DNA of 18,876 nucleotides from DASYHS01 sp035998295 (GTDB lineage: Bacteria; Pseudomonadota; Alphaproteobacteria; Azospirillales; Azospirillaceae). Made by a program: the position numbers and the translations under genes. Location: NCBI RefSeq assembly GCF_035998295.1, contig NZ_DASYHS010000082.1, positions 1 through 18,876 of the forward strand, given 5' to 3'. The notes under the pieces were generated by a model that had not been told where the DNA came from, made no database searches, and was given only the letters and a program-made list of their open reading frames with translations. Within the stretch, counting starts at the first letter, position 1. Each line of letters starts with the position of its first letter. Of this stretch, positions 1 through 9,200 are shown one piece after another.

Positions 1-2124
1 GGGGTCGTGATCGACCATCGTGGCGCGGTGAACACCCTGCTCGACATCAACGAGCGGTTCGCCGTCGGCCCGTCGGACCGGGTGCTGGCGATCTCCTCGC
101 TCAGCTTCGACCTCTCGGTCTACGACTTCTTCGGCACGCTGGCGGCCGGGGCCGCGGTGGTCTTGCTGTCGCCCGACCTGGCGCGCGATCCCGCGCATTG
201 GCTGGCGCAGGCGGGCAGGCACAGGGTCAGCATCTGGAACTCGGTGCCGGCACTGCTCGGCATGCTGGTCGAGTATGCCGAGAGCGAGGGGATGGCGCTG
301 CCGGCGTCGTTGCGCCTGGCGATGCTGTCGGGGGACTGGATACCGGTGACCCTGCCGCACCGCGTGCGCGGCCACCTGCCCGCGCTGCGGGTCGTCAGCC
401 TGGGCGGCGCGACCGAGGCCTCGATCTGGTCGATCTGCTTCCCGATCGGGGAGGTCCCGCCGGACTGGCGGAGCATCCCCTACGGCAAGGCCCTGAAGAA
501 CCAGCGCTTCTACGTCCTGGACGACTTCCTGCAGCAGCGTCCGGTCTGGGTGCCGGGACAGCTCTACATCGGCGGGATCGGGCTCGCGAAGGGCTATTGG
601 CGCGACGAGGCCCAGACCGCCGCCAGCTTCATCACCCATCCCCTGAGCGGCGAGCGGCTGTACCGCACCGGCGACATGGGGCGCTATCTGCCCGACGGCA
701 ACATCGAGTTCCTGGGGCGCGAGGACAATCAGGTCAAGGTCCAGGGCTACCGCATCGAGCTCGGCGAGATTGAGGCGGCGCTGGAGGACCATCCGGCGGT
801 GGAGGCGGCCGTGGTCCGTGCCTGGGGTGCCGCGCAGGGCGAGAAGCGGCTGGCCGCCTACGTCGTCGCTGACCTAGCGGCGCCGGATGCCGGGGAGTTG
901 TCCCGCCATCTGGCCGGCAAGCTGCCGTCCTACATGGTGCCCGCGTCCTTCACCTTCCTCGACGCCCTGCCGCTCTCGGCGAACGGCAAGGTCGACCGGA
1001 GCCGGCTGCCGGAGCCGGTGCGCGACCAGGAGGAAGCCGGGCCGGCCCTGGTGCTGGAAGGGCCAGAGGAGCACCGCATCGTCGCGATCGTCGAGGACGC
1101 GCTGGAACTGGACGGCATCGGCCCGGTCGCCAACCTGCTGAACCTCGGCGCGACCTCGATCGACGTCGTGCGCATCGGCAACGCGCTATCCGGGGAGCTG
1201 GGATTCCGTCCTCACCTGGCGCAGCTCCTGGCGCAGCCGACGCTCGCCAACCTGATCGCCATGTACCGCGAGGACCGCGGCCGCAAGCTCATCACCGAGA
1301 CGGCGCAGCGTGCGGCCGCGGGCGCGCAGGACCAGGCGATCGAGGACCGGACGATCGAGGACCGGACCATCGAAGACCCCGGCGCCCGCGAGGCGTTCAA
1401 GGCGCGCCGGCTCGGCCGCCGCGTCCTGCCCGCGGCCGGTCCGGCCGTCGCGCTCCCGCTGCCGGCCGATGACGCCTTCGCCCGACGCTTCTCCGAGTAC
1501 CGCTCGGTGCGCCGCTTCCGGCAGGACGCGGTCGAGGTGCGGCTGCTCGCCGATCTCCTCGCCTGCCTGTCGCAGGGCAGCCTGGACGGTGCGCCGAAAT
1601 ACCAGTTCCCGTCCGCCGGCGGGCTCTACCCGGTCCAGACCTATCTCTACGTCAAGCCCGACCGGGTGCAGGGCATGGCGGCGGGCGCCTACTACTACGA
1701 TCCCGGCGGGCACCGGCTGGTCCCGACCGGCCGCGGGCGCAGCCTGGACGCCGACGCCTACGACTACTTCGTCAACCGGCCGACGTTCGAAGGGGCGGCC
1801 TTCGCCCTGTTCTTCGTCGCCGAACTGGCGGCGATACAGCCGATGTACGGCGAGAAGAGCCTCGATTTCTGCCACATCGAGGCCGGCGCCATGGCGCAGC
1901 TCCTGACCGCGGCGGCAGCGGAGCTGGGCCTCGGCCTGTGCGGCATCGGCTCCGTCGACCCCGGGCAGGTCGCCCCGCTGCTGGAGCTGGGGCCGACGCA
2001 CCGCGCGATCTACTCCATGGTCGGCGGCCTGCGGCTGGAGGGTGCCGACCATGGCGCCCCGGTCGAGGCGTTCCGGACCGCCCGGGCGCAGCGCGAGGTC
2101 GAGATGGAGGACATCGAGGTATGA
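1..2124 (+). CDS. NRPS, 3' part: Cys-type A domain - PCP - oxidase (thiazole-forming module), 5' truncated
   Basis: The frame is open from base 1, so the gene starts upstream; 707 residues are visible. Residues about 1-345 are the C-terminal part of an adenylation domain. Its specificity positions, aligned by eye to GrsA, read D37 L38 Y41 N80 M108 S110 L134 I142 W143 K330, the known cysteine code DLYNMSLIWK. A carrier domain follows with GATSI (attachment Ser386). After a linker with a short tandem repeat, residues about 490-690 form a nitroreductase-like (McbC/SagB-type) FMN oxidase with YRSVRRF and SAGGLYPV motifs. In known systems this set activates Cys, a cyclisation domain makes thiazoline, and the oxidase makes thiazole; the cyclisation domain should be upstream of the window. 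The stop overlaps the next start by ATGA. The acidic C-terminus (REVEMEDIEV) could be a docking peptide. Family assignment is secure; thiazole formation is inferred. Confidence 0.93.
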   Translation, partial: GVVIDHRGAVNTLLDINERFAVGPSDRVLAISSLSFDLSVYDFFGTLAAGAAVVLLSPDLARDPAHWLAQAGRHRVSIWNSVPALLGMLVEYAESEGMALPASLRLAMLSGDWIPVTLPHRVRGHLPALRVVSLGGATEASIWSICFPIGEVPPDWRSIPYGKALKNQRFYVLDDFLQQRPVWVPGQLYIGGIGLAKGYWRDEAQTAASFITHPLSGERLYRTGDMGRYLPDGNIEFLGREDNQVKVQGYRIELGEIEAALEDHPAVEAAVVRAWGAAQGEKRLAAYVVADLAAPDAGELSRHLAGKLPSYMVPASFTFLDALPLSANGKVDRSRLPEPVRDQEEAGPALVLEGPEEHRIVAIVEDALELDGIGPVANLLNLGATSIDVVRIGNALSGELGFRPHLAQLLAQPTLANLIAMYREDRGRKLITETAQRAAAGAQDQAIEDRTIEDRTIEDPGAREAFKARRLGRRVLPAAGPAVALPLPADDAFARRFSEYRSVRRFRQDAVEVRLLADLLACLSQGSLDGAPKYQFPSAGGLYPVQTYLYVKPDRVQGMAAGAYYYDPGGHRLVPTGRGRSLDADAYDYFVNRPTFEGAAFALFFVAELAAIQPMYGEKSLDFCHIEAGAMAQLLTAAAAELGLGLCGIGSVDPGQVAPLLELGPTHRAIYSMVGGLRLEGADHGAPVEAFRTARAQREVEMEDIEV
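1339..1377 (+). repeat. 15-nt tandem repeat encoding IEDRT-IEDRT-IED in PCP-oxidase linker
   Basis: Two near-identical 15-nt units followed by nine bases of a third encode I-E-D-R-T twice and then I-E-D (residues 447-459). They lie in the charged linker between the carrier domain and the oxidase. The in-frame unit length changes linker length without breaking the frame. It probably arose by slippage or unequal exchange, and its role as a spacer is inferred. Confidence 0.85.
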
Positions 2125-5100
2125 ACGCCTACGAGCTGCTCGACCTGTTCAACCGGCATTCGATCGCGCTGGAGGTCGACGGGGACAGGCTGCGCTGCAA
2201 GGCGCCGCGCGGCTTCATGACCGAGGAGCTGGTGGCGGACCTGAAGCGCCTCAAGCGGGAGATCATCGCGATCCTGGCCGGCTCGGAGGACGACGGCGGC
2301 GAGATCGCGCGCCGCCCCGGCGGCGAGGCCGACCTGCCGCTCTCCTTCTCGCAGCGCCAGCTCTGGTTCCTCGACCAGCTCGAACCCGGCAACCCGTTCT
2401 ACTCCATCCCCACCGCGCTCAGGTTCGAGGGGAAGCTGGACGTGCCGGCGCTCGAACGTGCCCTGAACGAGATCGTGCGCCGCCACGAGGTGCTGCGCAC
2501 CACGTTCCGCGCCGTCGACGGCGAGCCGCGCCAGGTGATCCGGCCGACGCTGCGGCTGACGCTCGGCGTGACGGATCTCGGCGGCCTGCCGCCGCCGGAA
2601 CGGCAGGCGCTGGCCAGGGAAGCGGCCGAGGCCGACGCGCGGGCCCCCTTCGACCTCGCCGAGGGGCCCCTGATCCGCACCAGCCTCTACCGGCTCGCCG
2701 ACGACGAGCATCTGTGGCTGCTGAACCTGCACCACATCGTCGCCGACGGCTGGTCGGTCGGGGTCCTGCTGCAGGAACTGGCGGCGCTCTACGCCGCCTA
2801 CGTCCAGGGCCGGCCTTCGCCGCTGCCCGAACTGCCGGTTCAGTACGCGGACTATACCCTCTGGCAGCGGGAGCGGCTGAAGGGCGACGCCCTGCAGGGC
2901 CAGGTCGATTACTGGAAGCGGCAGCTCGCGGGTGCGCCGGCCCTGCTGGACATGCCGGCCGACCGGCCGCGGCCGGCGGTCCAGACCTTCCGCGGCGCGA
3001 CCCACGCCGTCACGACCGGGGCCGATGCGGTGCGCGCGCTGTGCCGGCGGACCGGAGGCACGCTGTTTGGCGTGCTGGCGGCGGCGCTCGCGGTCCTGTT
3101 GTGGCGCCACGGCGCGCAGGACGACGTCAGCATCGGGACGCCGTTCGCCAACCGGAACCGGCGCGAGATCGAGCCGCTGATCGGCCACTTCGTCAATACC
3201 CTGGTGATCCGCTGCCGGCCCGATCCCCGCAAAAGCTTCGCCGAACTGCTGGAGCAGGTGCGGGGCGACGTCCTCGACGCCCATGCCCATCAGGACGTGC
3301 CCTTCGACCAGGTGGTCGAGGCCCTGAACCCCGAGCGCCACACCAGTCACTCGCCCCTGTTCCAGGTGATGCTGGTGCTCCAGAATGCCCCCGGCGGCGC
3401 CGTCGAGTGGCCCGGCCTCACCCTGCATCCGTTCGAGACCAGCAGCGGGACCGCGAAGTTCGACCTCATGCTCGAAGTGTCGGAAGGCGAACGGCACCTG
3501 CGGTCGACCTTCGAATACAACACCGACCTGTTCGACCGGGCCACGATCGAAGCGCTGGCCGGACGCTTCGGCCGTCTGCTCGAACGGGTCGCGGCGGAAC
3601 CGGACCGGCCGCTCGGCGAGATCGACCTCCTGGGCGAGGCCGAGCGGCACCGGCTGCTGGTGGAGTGGAACCGGACCGAGGCGGCGTATCCGCAGGAGCG
3701 CTGCATCCACGAGCTGTTCGAGGCGCAGGCGAAGCTGCACCCGGACGCGCCGGCGGTGACCTTCGAGGGCCGCAGCCTGAGCTACGGGGCGCTGAACGCG
3801 CGCGCCAACCGGCTGGCGCGCCACCTGCGCACGCTCGGCGTCGGGCCGGACCGGCTGGTCGCGATCCGCGCCGAGCGCTCGCCCGAGATGGTGGTGGCGC
3901 TGCTGGCGGTGCTCAAGGCCGGCGGGGCCTACCTGCCGCTCGACCCCTCATATCCGGCCGAGCGCCTGGCCTTCATGCTCGCCGATGCCGCACCGGTCGC
4001 GGTGGTGACCGACGGCTCGCTCGGCACCCCCTCGGTGCCGGTACCGGTCGTCGATCTCGGCGCCGAGGCATCCTGGGCCGGGCTGCCCGACACCGACCTC
4101 GACCGCGGCGGCCTGACGCCCCGCAACCTCGCCTATGTCATCTACACCTCAGGCTCGACCGGCACCCCCAAGGGCGTCATGGTCGAGCATGCCGGGCTCG
4201 TCAACCTCGTGCTGTGGACCCGGGACGCCTTCGGGTTCGGCCCGAAAGACGCTCTCCTCCTGAAGACCCCGTTCAGCTTCGATGCGTCGGTGTGGGAGTT
4301 CTTCTCGCCGCTCGCGACCGGCGCCCGGCTCGTCCTGGCGCGGCCGGGCGGCCACATGGACCCGGAATACCTGGCCTCGGTCATCCGCGAGGAACGGGTC
4401 ACCGTCGTCCAGTTCGTGCCCTCGGTGCTGCAGCTGTTCCTGGACCGGGAGGAGGCGGCCGCATGCGCCGGCCTCACCGACGTGTTCTGCGGCGGGGGCG
4501 AGCTGACGCCGGCCCTGGCGCGGCATCTGCGGTCCGCGTTGCCGCGAACGCGCCTGCACAACGTCTACGGCCCCACGGAGGCGACCGTCGACGCGGCGGC
4601 ATGGACCATCGAGCCGGCCGACCCGGTCGAAGAGGGGCGCATCCCGATCGGCCGCCCGGTCGCGAACACGCGGATCTACCTGCTGGACGAGCGGATGGAG
4701 CCGGTGCCGACCGGCGTGGCGGGCGAGATCTGGATCGGCGGGGCGGGGGTCGCGCGCGGCTACCTGAACCGGCCGGAGCTGACGGGCCAGCGCTTCGTCG
4801 CCAGCCCGTTCGTGGCCGGCGACCGGCTGTACCGTACCGGTGACCTCGCCCGCCGGCGCCCGGACGGCAGCCTGGAGTTCCTGGGCCGCAACGACTTCCA
4901 GGTGAAGGTGCGGGGCTTCCGGATCGAGCTGGGCGAGATCGAGGCACGGCTGCTGGAGCATCCCGGCATGCGTGAGGCGGTGGTGCTGGCGCGCGAGGAC
5001 CGGCTGGTCGCCTACTATGCCGCCGCGCCGGGCGTCGAGCCGGAGGCGCTACGCGCGCGTCTGGCGTCGGTGCTGCCGGACTACATGGTGCCGGCCGCCT

Positions 5101-6218
5101 GCGTGCGCCTCGACGCGCTGCCGCTGACCCCCAACGGCAAGCCCGACCGCGAGGCGTTGCGCGCCATCCCGGACCGCGACGCGCGGTCCGGGCAGGTCAA
5201 CCTGGCGAACCCGCGCGACCACGTCGAGATGGCGCTGTACCGGATCTGGAAGGACCTGCTGATCGAGCCGCGGATCGGCATCCGCGACAGCTTCTTCAGC
5301 CTCGGCGGCACGTCGATCTCGGCGATCAAGATGGCGCATCAGGTCGGCAGGAAGTTCGGCGTTTCCGTGCCCGTCCGCCAGATCATCAGCCATCCCACGA
5401 TCGAGGCGCTCGGCGGCTGGATCCGTGCGGGCGCCGAGGCGACGTCGGCCGGCGGCAGCCTGATCGAGTTCCGTCCGGGCGACGGGACGCACAACGTGGT
5501 CTGCGTCCACCCCGCCGGCGGGACCGCCTTCTGCTACCTGTCGCTCGCGAAGATGCTGCCCGAATCGTGCGGCGTCTACGGCATACAGTCGCCCGGCCTC
5601 AATCCCGGCGAAGCCTTCCTGCCGACGGTCGAGGCCATGGCAGAGGCCTATCTGGCGCTGATCGAGCCGCTGGCCTCGAAGCCGCTGGTCGTGACCGGCC
5701 TGTCCTTCGGCGGGCTGGTCGCCTACGAGATGACCCGGCGCCTCGCCCTGGCGGGCAGGGACCGGGCGGTGGCCGTGCTCCTCGACACCCAGGGTTCGGA
5801 CGACCCGGCGTACCGGGCCCGGATGGCCCCGGTCGATATGCCGGAGTTCCGCGACAAGCTGGTGAAGTTCAACGGCATGTATCCCGGCATCGAGGACGAT
5901 CAGATCGAACGCTACTTCAACGTCTACAACCACAACCGCATGACCGTCGCGGACTACGAGTGTCCGTCCCAGACGGGCCGCGTCGTGCTCGTCCAGGCCC
6001 AGGAGGGCCGGGACCGGGCCTTCCTGCACGAGCTGCGCCGGTTCTGGCGCCGGCGGGCCGGCGGCGGCTTCCTCGCTACGCTGGTGCGCGGCGATCACTG
6101 GGAAATGCTGGAGACGGCGGAGGTGTTGCGGGTATCCCGGACCATCCGGCGCGAGCTGCAGCATCTCGGCGCCGGGGCCGGACCCTCCGTCCGGCGCGCC
6201 GCCTTGCAGGAGGCGTGA
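2121..6218 (+). CDS. NRPS: TubC docking - C - A (Gln-like) - PCP - thioesterase
   Basis: This 1365-residue protein is a complete one-module NRPS with release domain. The ATG at 2121 overlaps the previous stop (ATGA), has GGAGG ten bases upstream, and opens directly into a TubC-type docking domain (residues 1-50). The condensation domain (about 72-500) has HHIVADG with active His205. The A domain (about 528-1025) has TSGSTG near 676 and NVYGPTE at 814. Its code by eye is D721 A722 W725 Q764 F789 G791 V815 V823 D824 K1007, close to glutamine codes such as DAWQFGLIDK; Glu is the main alternative. The PCP carries Ser1065 in LGGTSI. The thioesterase (about 1120-1345) has Ser1195 in GLSFGG, Asp1222 and His1326 in GDHWEML, a complete triad. 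It likely receives the thiazole chain from the preceding protein, adds Gln and releases it by hydrolysis or cyclisation. There is no epimerase domain. Confidence 0.95.
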   Translation: MNAYELLDLFNRHSIALEVDGDRLRCKAPRGFMTEELVADLKRLKREIIAILAGSEDDGGEIARRPGGEADLPLSFSQRQLWFLDQLEPGNPFYSIPTALRFEGKLDVPALERALNEIVRRHEVLRTTFRAVDGEPRQVIRPTLRLTLGVTDLGGLPPPERQALAREAAEADARAPFDLAEGPLIRTSLYRLADDEHLWLLNLHHIVADGWSVGVLLQELAALYAAYVQGRPSPLPELPVQYADYTLWQRERLKGDALQGQVDYWKRQLAGAPALLDMPADRPRPAVQTFRGATHAVTTGADAVRALCRRTGGTLFGVLAAALAVLLWRHGAQDDVSIGTPFANRNRREIEPLIGHFVNTLVIRCRPDPRKSFAELLEQVRGDVLDAHAHQDVPFDQVVEALNPERHTSHSPLFQVMLVLQNAPGGAVEWPGLTLHPFETSSGTAKFDLMLEVSEGERHLRSTFEYNTDLFDRATIEALAGRFGRLLERVAAEPDRPLGEIDLLGEAERHRLLVEWNRTEAAYPQERCIHELFEAQAKLHPDAPAVTFEGRSLSYGALNARANRLARHLRTLGVGPDRLVAIRAERSPEMVVALLAVLKAGGAYLPLDPSYPAERLAFMLADAAPVAVVTDGSLGTPSVPVPVVDLGAEASWAGLPDTDLDRGGLTPRNLAYVIYTSGSTGTPKGVMVEHAGLVNLVLWTRDAFGFGPKDALLLKTPFSFDASVWEFFSPLATGARLVLARPGGHMDPEYLASVIREERVTVVQFVPSVLQLFLDREEAAACAGLTDVFCGGGELTPALARHLRSALPRTRLHNVYGPTEATVDAAAWTIEPADPVEEGRIPIGRPVANTRIYLLDERMEPVPTGVAGEIWIGGAGVARGYLNRPELTGQRFVASPFVAGDRLYRTGDLARRRPDGSLEFLGRNDFQVKVRGFRIELGEIEARLLEHPGMREAVVLAREDRLVAYYAAAPGVEPEALRARLASVLPDYMVPAACVRLDALPLTPNGKPDREALRAIPDRDARSGQVNLANPRDHVEMALYRIWKDLLIEPRIGIRDSFFSLGGTSISAIKMAHQVGRKFGVSVPVRQIISHPTIEALGGWIRAGAEATSAGGSLIEFRPGDGTHNVVCVHPAGGTAFCYLSLAKMLPESCGVYGIQSPGLNPGEAFLPTVEAMAEAYLALIEPLASKPLVVTGLSFGGLVAYEMTRRLALAGRDRAVAVLLDTQGSDDPAYRARMAPVDMPEFRDKLVKFNGMYPGIEDDQIERYFNVYNHNRMTVADYECPSQTGRVVLVQAQEGRDRAFLHELRRFWRRRAGGGFLATLVRGDHWEMLETAEVLRVSRTIRRELQHLGAGAGPSVRRAALQEA
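6208..6213 (+). promoter_or_regulatory. Shine-Dalgarno AGGAGG deciding the GTG start of the hybrid NRPS-PKS
   Basis: AGGAGG ends five bases before GTG at 6219, which directly follows the TGA at 6216-6218 of the preceding gene. This supports GTG as the true start and independent as well as coupled initiation. No in-frame ATG precedes the first adenylation-domain core in this frame. Confidence 0.8.
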
Positions 6219-9200
6219 GTGCGGGACGCCGATTTCACCGGGACGCTGGTGGGCCGCTTCGCCGAACGGGTGCGTGCCGCCCCGACGGCGGTCGCCGTGG
6301 TCGACGGCGGGACGCGGCTCGGTTATGCGGAGCTGGACGCGCTCGGCGACCGGATTGCGGGCGGCCTGACGGCGGGGGGCCTGCGGCCCGGCCAGTCGGT
6401 CGCCGTCTGCCTGCCGCGCTCCTGGCAACTGGTCGCGCTGATGTTGGGCGTGCTGAAGGCGGGCGGCGTCGTGGTGCCGGTCGACGCGGCGAGCCCGGCG
6501 CCCCGCGTCGACCTGATGCTGGCGGACGCGTCCTGCGCGGTGCTGGTTCATGCGGGCCGGCACGCCGACCGGGCGCTGCCGCCCGGCGGCTGGGTCACGA
6601 CCGTGGACGCGCTGCTGGCGGCCCCGCCGGCAGTCTTTCCCGACCGGCAGGAGCGCACCGGCTCCGAGGCGGCGTTCGTGTTCTACACGTCGGGAACCAC
6701 CGGCCGGCCGAAGGGGGTCGAGATCGCCGAACGGGGCATCCTGCGCCTTGCGCAGCCCGTGGGCTATATCGACATCCAGCCGGGAGACCGTTTCGCCTGC
6801 CTCTCGAACCCCGCGTTCGATGCGATCAGCTTCGAGGTTTGGGCGCCGCTGCTGACCGGCGGCTGCTGCGTCGTGTTCCGGGACGCCGAGCTGCAGGACC
6901 CGCCGCTGCTGGCCGCGCGGCTGGAGGCGGAGCGGATCGACACCCTTTTCATGACGGTGTCCCTGTTCAATGCGATCGTCGGTCAGCATCCCCGGTGCTT
7001 CTCGACCACCCGCCAGGTCCTGATCGGCGGCGAGCAGCTCAACGCCGAAGCGGTGCGGGCGTGGTACCGGGCCAACCCGGATGCCGGGACCCGGATCTTC
7101 AACGTCTACGGCCCGACCGAATGCACGACCTTCGCGCTGTCCTACCCGATCCCGCGCGACTTCTCCGGCTCGGTGATCCCGATCGGCCGCCCGCTGCCGG
7201 GGACCGGCGTGCGGCTGGTGGCGGGAGACCGCGAGGCCGCCGTCGGCGAGGTCGCGGAGCTTTGCCTGAGCGGGGCCGGCGTCGCGCTGGGATACCGCAA
7301 CCGGGGGGATGAGACCGCGCAGCGCTTCGTCCGGCTGCCCTGGCTCGACGGCGGCGAGGCCTTGCACTACCGCACGGGCGACCTCGTGCGCATCGACGAG
7401 GCGGGCCTGGTCGAGTATGTCGGCCGCGTCGACCGGCAGGTGAAGGTCCGCGGCTTCAGGATCGAGCCGGGCGAGGTCGAGCGCTGGATACTGCGGCACC
7501 CGCAAGTGGCGCTGGCGTATGTGTGCACGCGGCGCACGGCGGCGGGCGACCACGAACTCCTGGCCTATCTGGTCCCGCGGGGCGTGCCGGACCATGCCGG
7601 TTTCGACGCGCATCTGCGCGCCGGCCTGCCGTCCTACATGCGGCCGCATCGGCTGTTTCTGGTCGACCGCCTGCCGCTGAACCCGAACGGCAAGGTGGAC
7701 GAGGCGGCGCTGCACGCGCAGCCGGGCACTCCCTGGCGCCCGCCGTCGGCCGAGACGCAAGCGCAGGGCGAATGGCTGCGGCGGGTGCTGGACCTGGCCG
7801 GGGACGTGCTCGACCAGCCGGACCTCCGCCCGGGGGACGATTTCGCCGGTTGCGGCGGCGACTCGCTGAAGGCGCTGCGCCTGCGTCACGAGATGCGGCG
7901 GCGCTGGCGGTGCGACCTGCCGGCGGCGGCGATCCTGAGCGAACCCTTCGACGCCCTGGCCGACCGCCTGTCCCGTTCCGGCGCCGACCCGTCGAGCCCC
8001 TATCCCCCGGTGCCGGCCCCGACGGCGGCGCGCCGGATGCCGGCCACGGCCGAGCAGCAGCGGCTCTGGTTCCTCCAGCAGCGCTCGCCGTCCTCGACCG
8101 CCTACAACGTCCCGCTGGTCTTCCGCCTCGACGGGCCGGTGGACGCAGCCGCCCTGTGCGACGCGCTCCAGCTCCTGGCCGAGCGGCACCCCGGGCTGCG
8201 CACCGCGTTCGAGGCCGGCCCGGACGGGCCGGTGCAGGTCGTCGCCGATGCTCCCCCGGCGGTCTGCCGCGTCTTCCCGCCCGGCCGGTTCGACGAGACG
8301 AACTGGCGCGCCTTCGCCGATCTCGTGTTCTCGACGCCGTTCGACCTGACGGCGCCGACCCTGTTCCAGGCCTATTGGCTGCCGCTGTCCGGCGCCCGCG
8401 GAATACTGCTGCTCCACCTCCACCACATCGTCGTGGACGGCTGGTCCCTGAACCTGCTGCTGGGCGACCTGGCGGCGTGCTACGCGGCCCGCGCCCAGGG
8501 GCGGGACGCGCCGTCCCTCCCGCCCGCGCCGACGCCGCTCGACCTCGCGGCGTGGCAGGTGCAATGGTTCGAAGAGGCCGCGTACCGGGCCCAGCGCTCG
8601 GCGCTGCGCGATTTCCTCCGCGACCGCGAGGACGACCATCCGCTGCTGCCGAAAGTGCCGGAACCGGCGCCCCAGGCGCGCCTGCACCGCGAGACGCTGG
8701 ACGCGGGCCGGCGCGCCGCGCTCGACCGCCTGTGCGCGGAGCTGAGGCTGACGCGCTTCGAGGCGCTGTTCAGCGTCTTCGCCTGGTGCGCGTACGCGGC
8801 GACCGGCCGCAGCCGGGCGCTCGTCGCCAGCCCGGTCGCGAACCGGCCGCTGGCGGAGTTCGAGGCCGTGGTCGGCATGGTCGCGAACACGGTGCTGGTT
8901 CCGATCGCGATCGGGGACGAGGACGACCTGCGCCTTCAGCTCCAGCGGCAGGTGGCCGCGATCCGGGCCGTGCTCGCGCACCAGGAGGTCGCCCTGGCGG
9001 ACGTGGTGGGGGACCTCCGCCCCGCCTCGGCGTCGGGCACGCCGTTCGACTTCATGTTCGTGCTGGAGAACACGGATTTCTCGACCCTGGCGCTCCCCGG
9101 CGTGGCGGCGACGGTCGAGTTCGCCGACCGGGTGCAGGCCAAATGCCCGCTGACCCTGTCGGTGCTCGATGCCGATGCCGGCCTCGAATGCCTGTGGGAA

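Noticed and set aside
7..9. GTG as start of the first gene
   Set aside because: The frame is open to base 1 and position 7 lies in the middle of an adenylation domain, so the gene is simply cut by the window edge.
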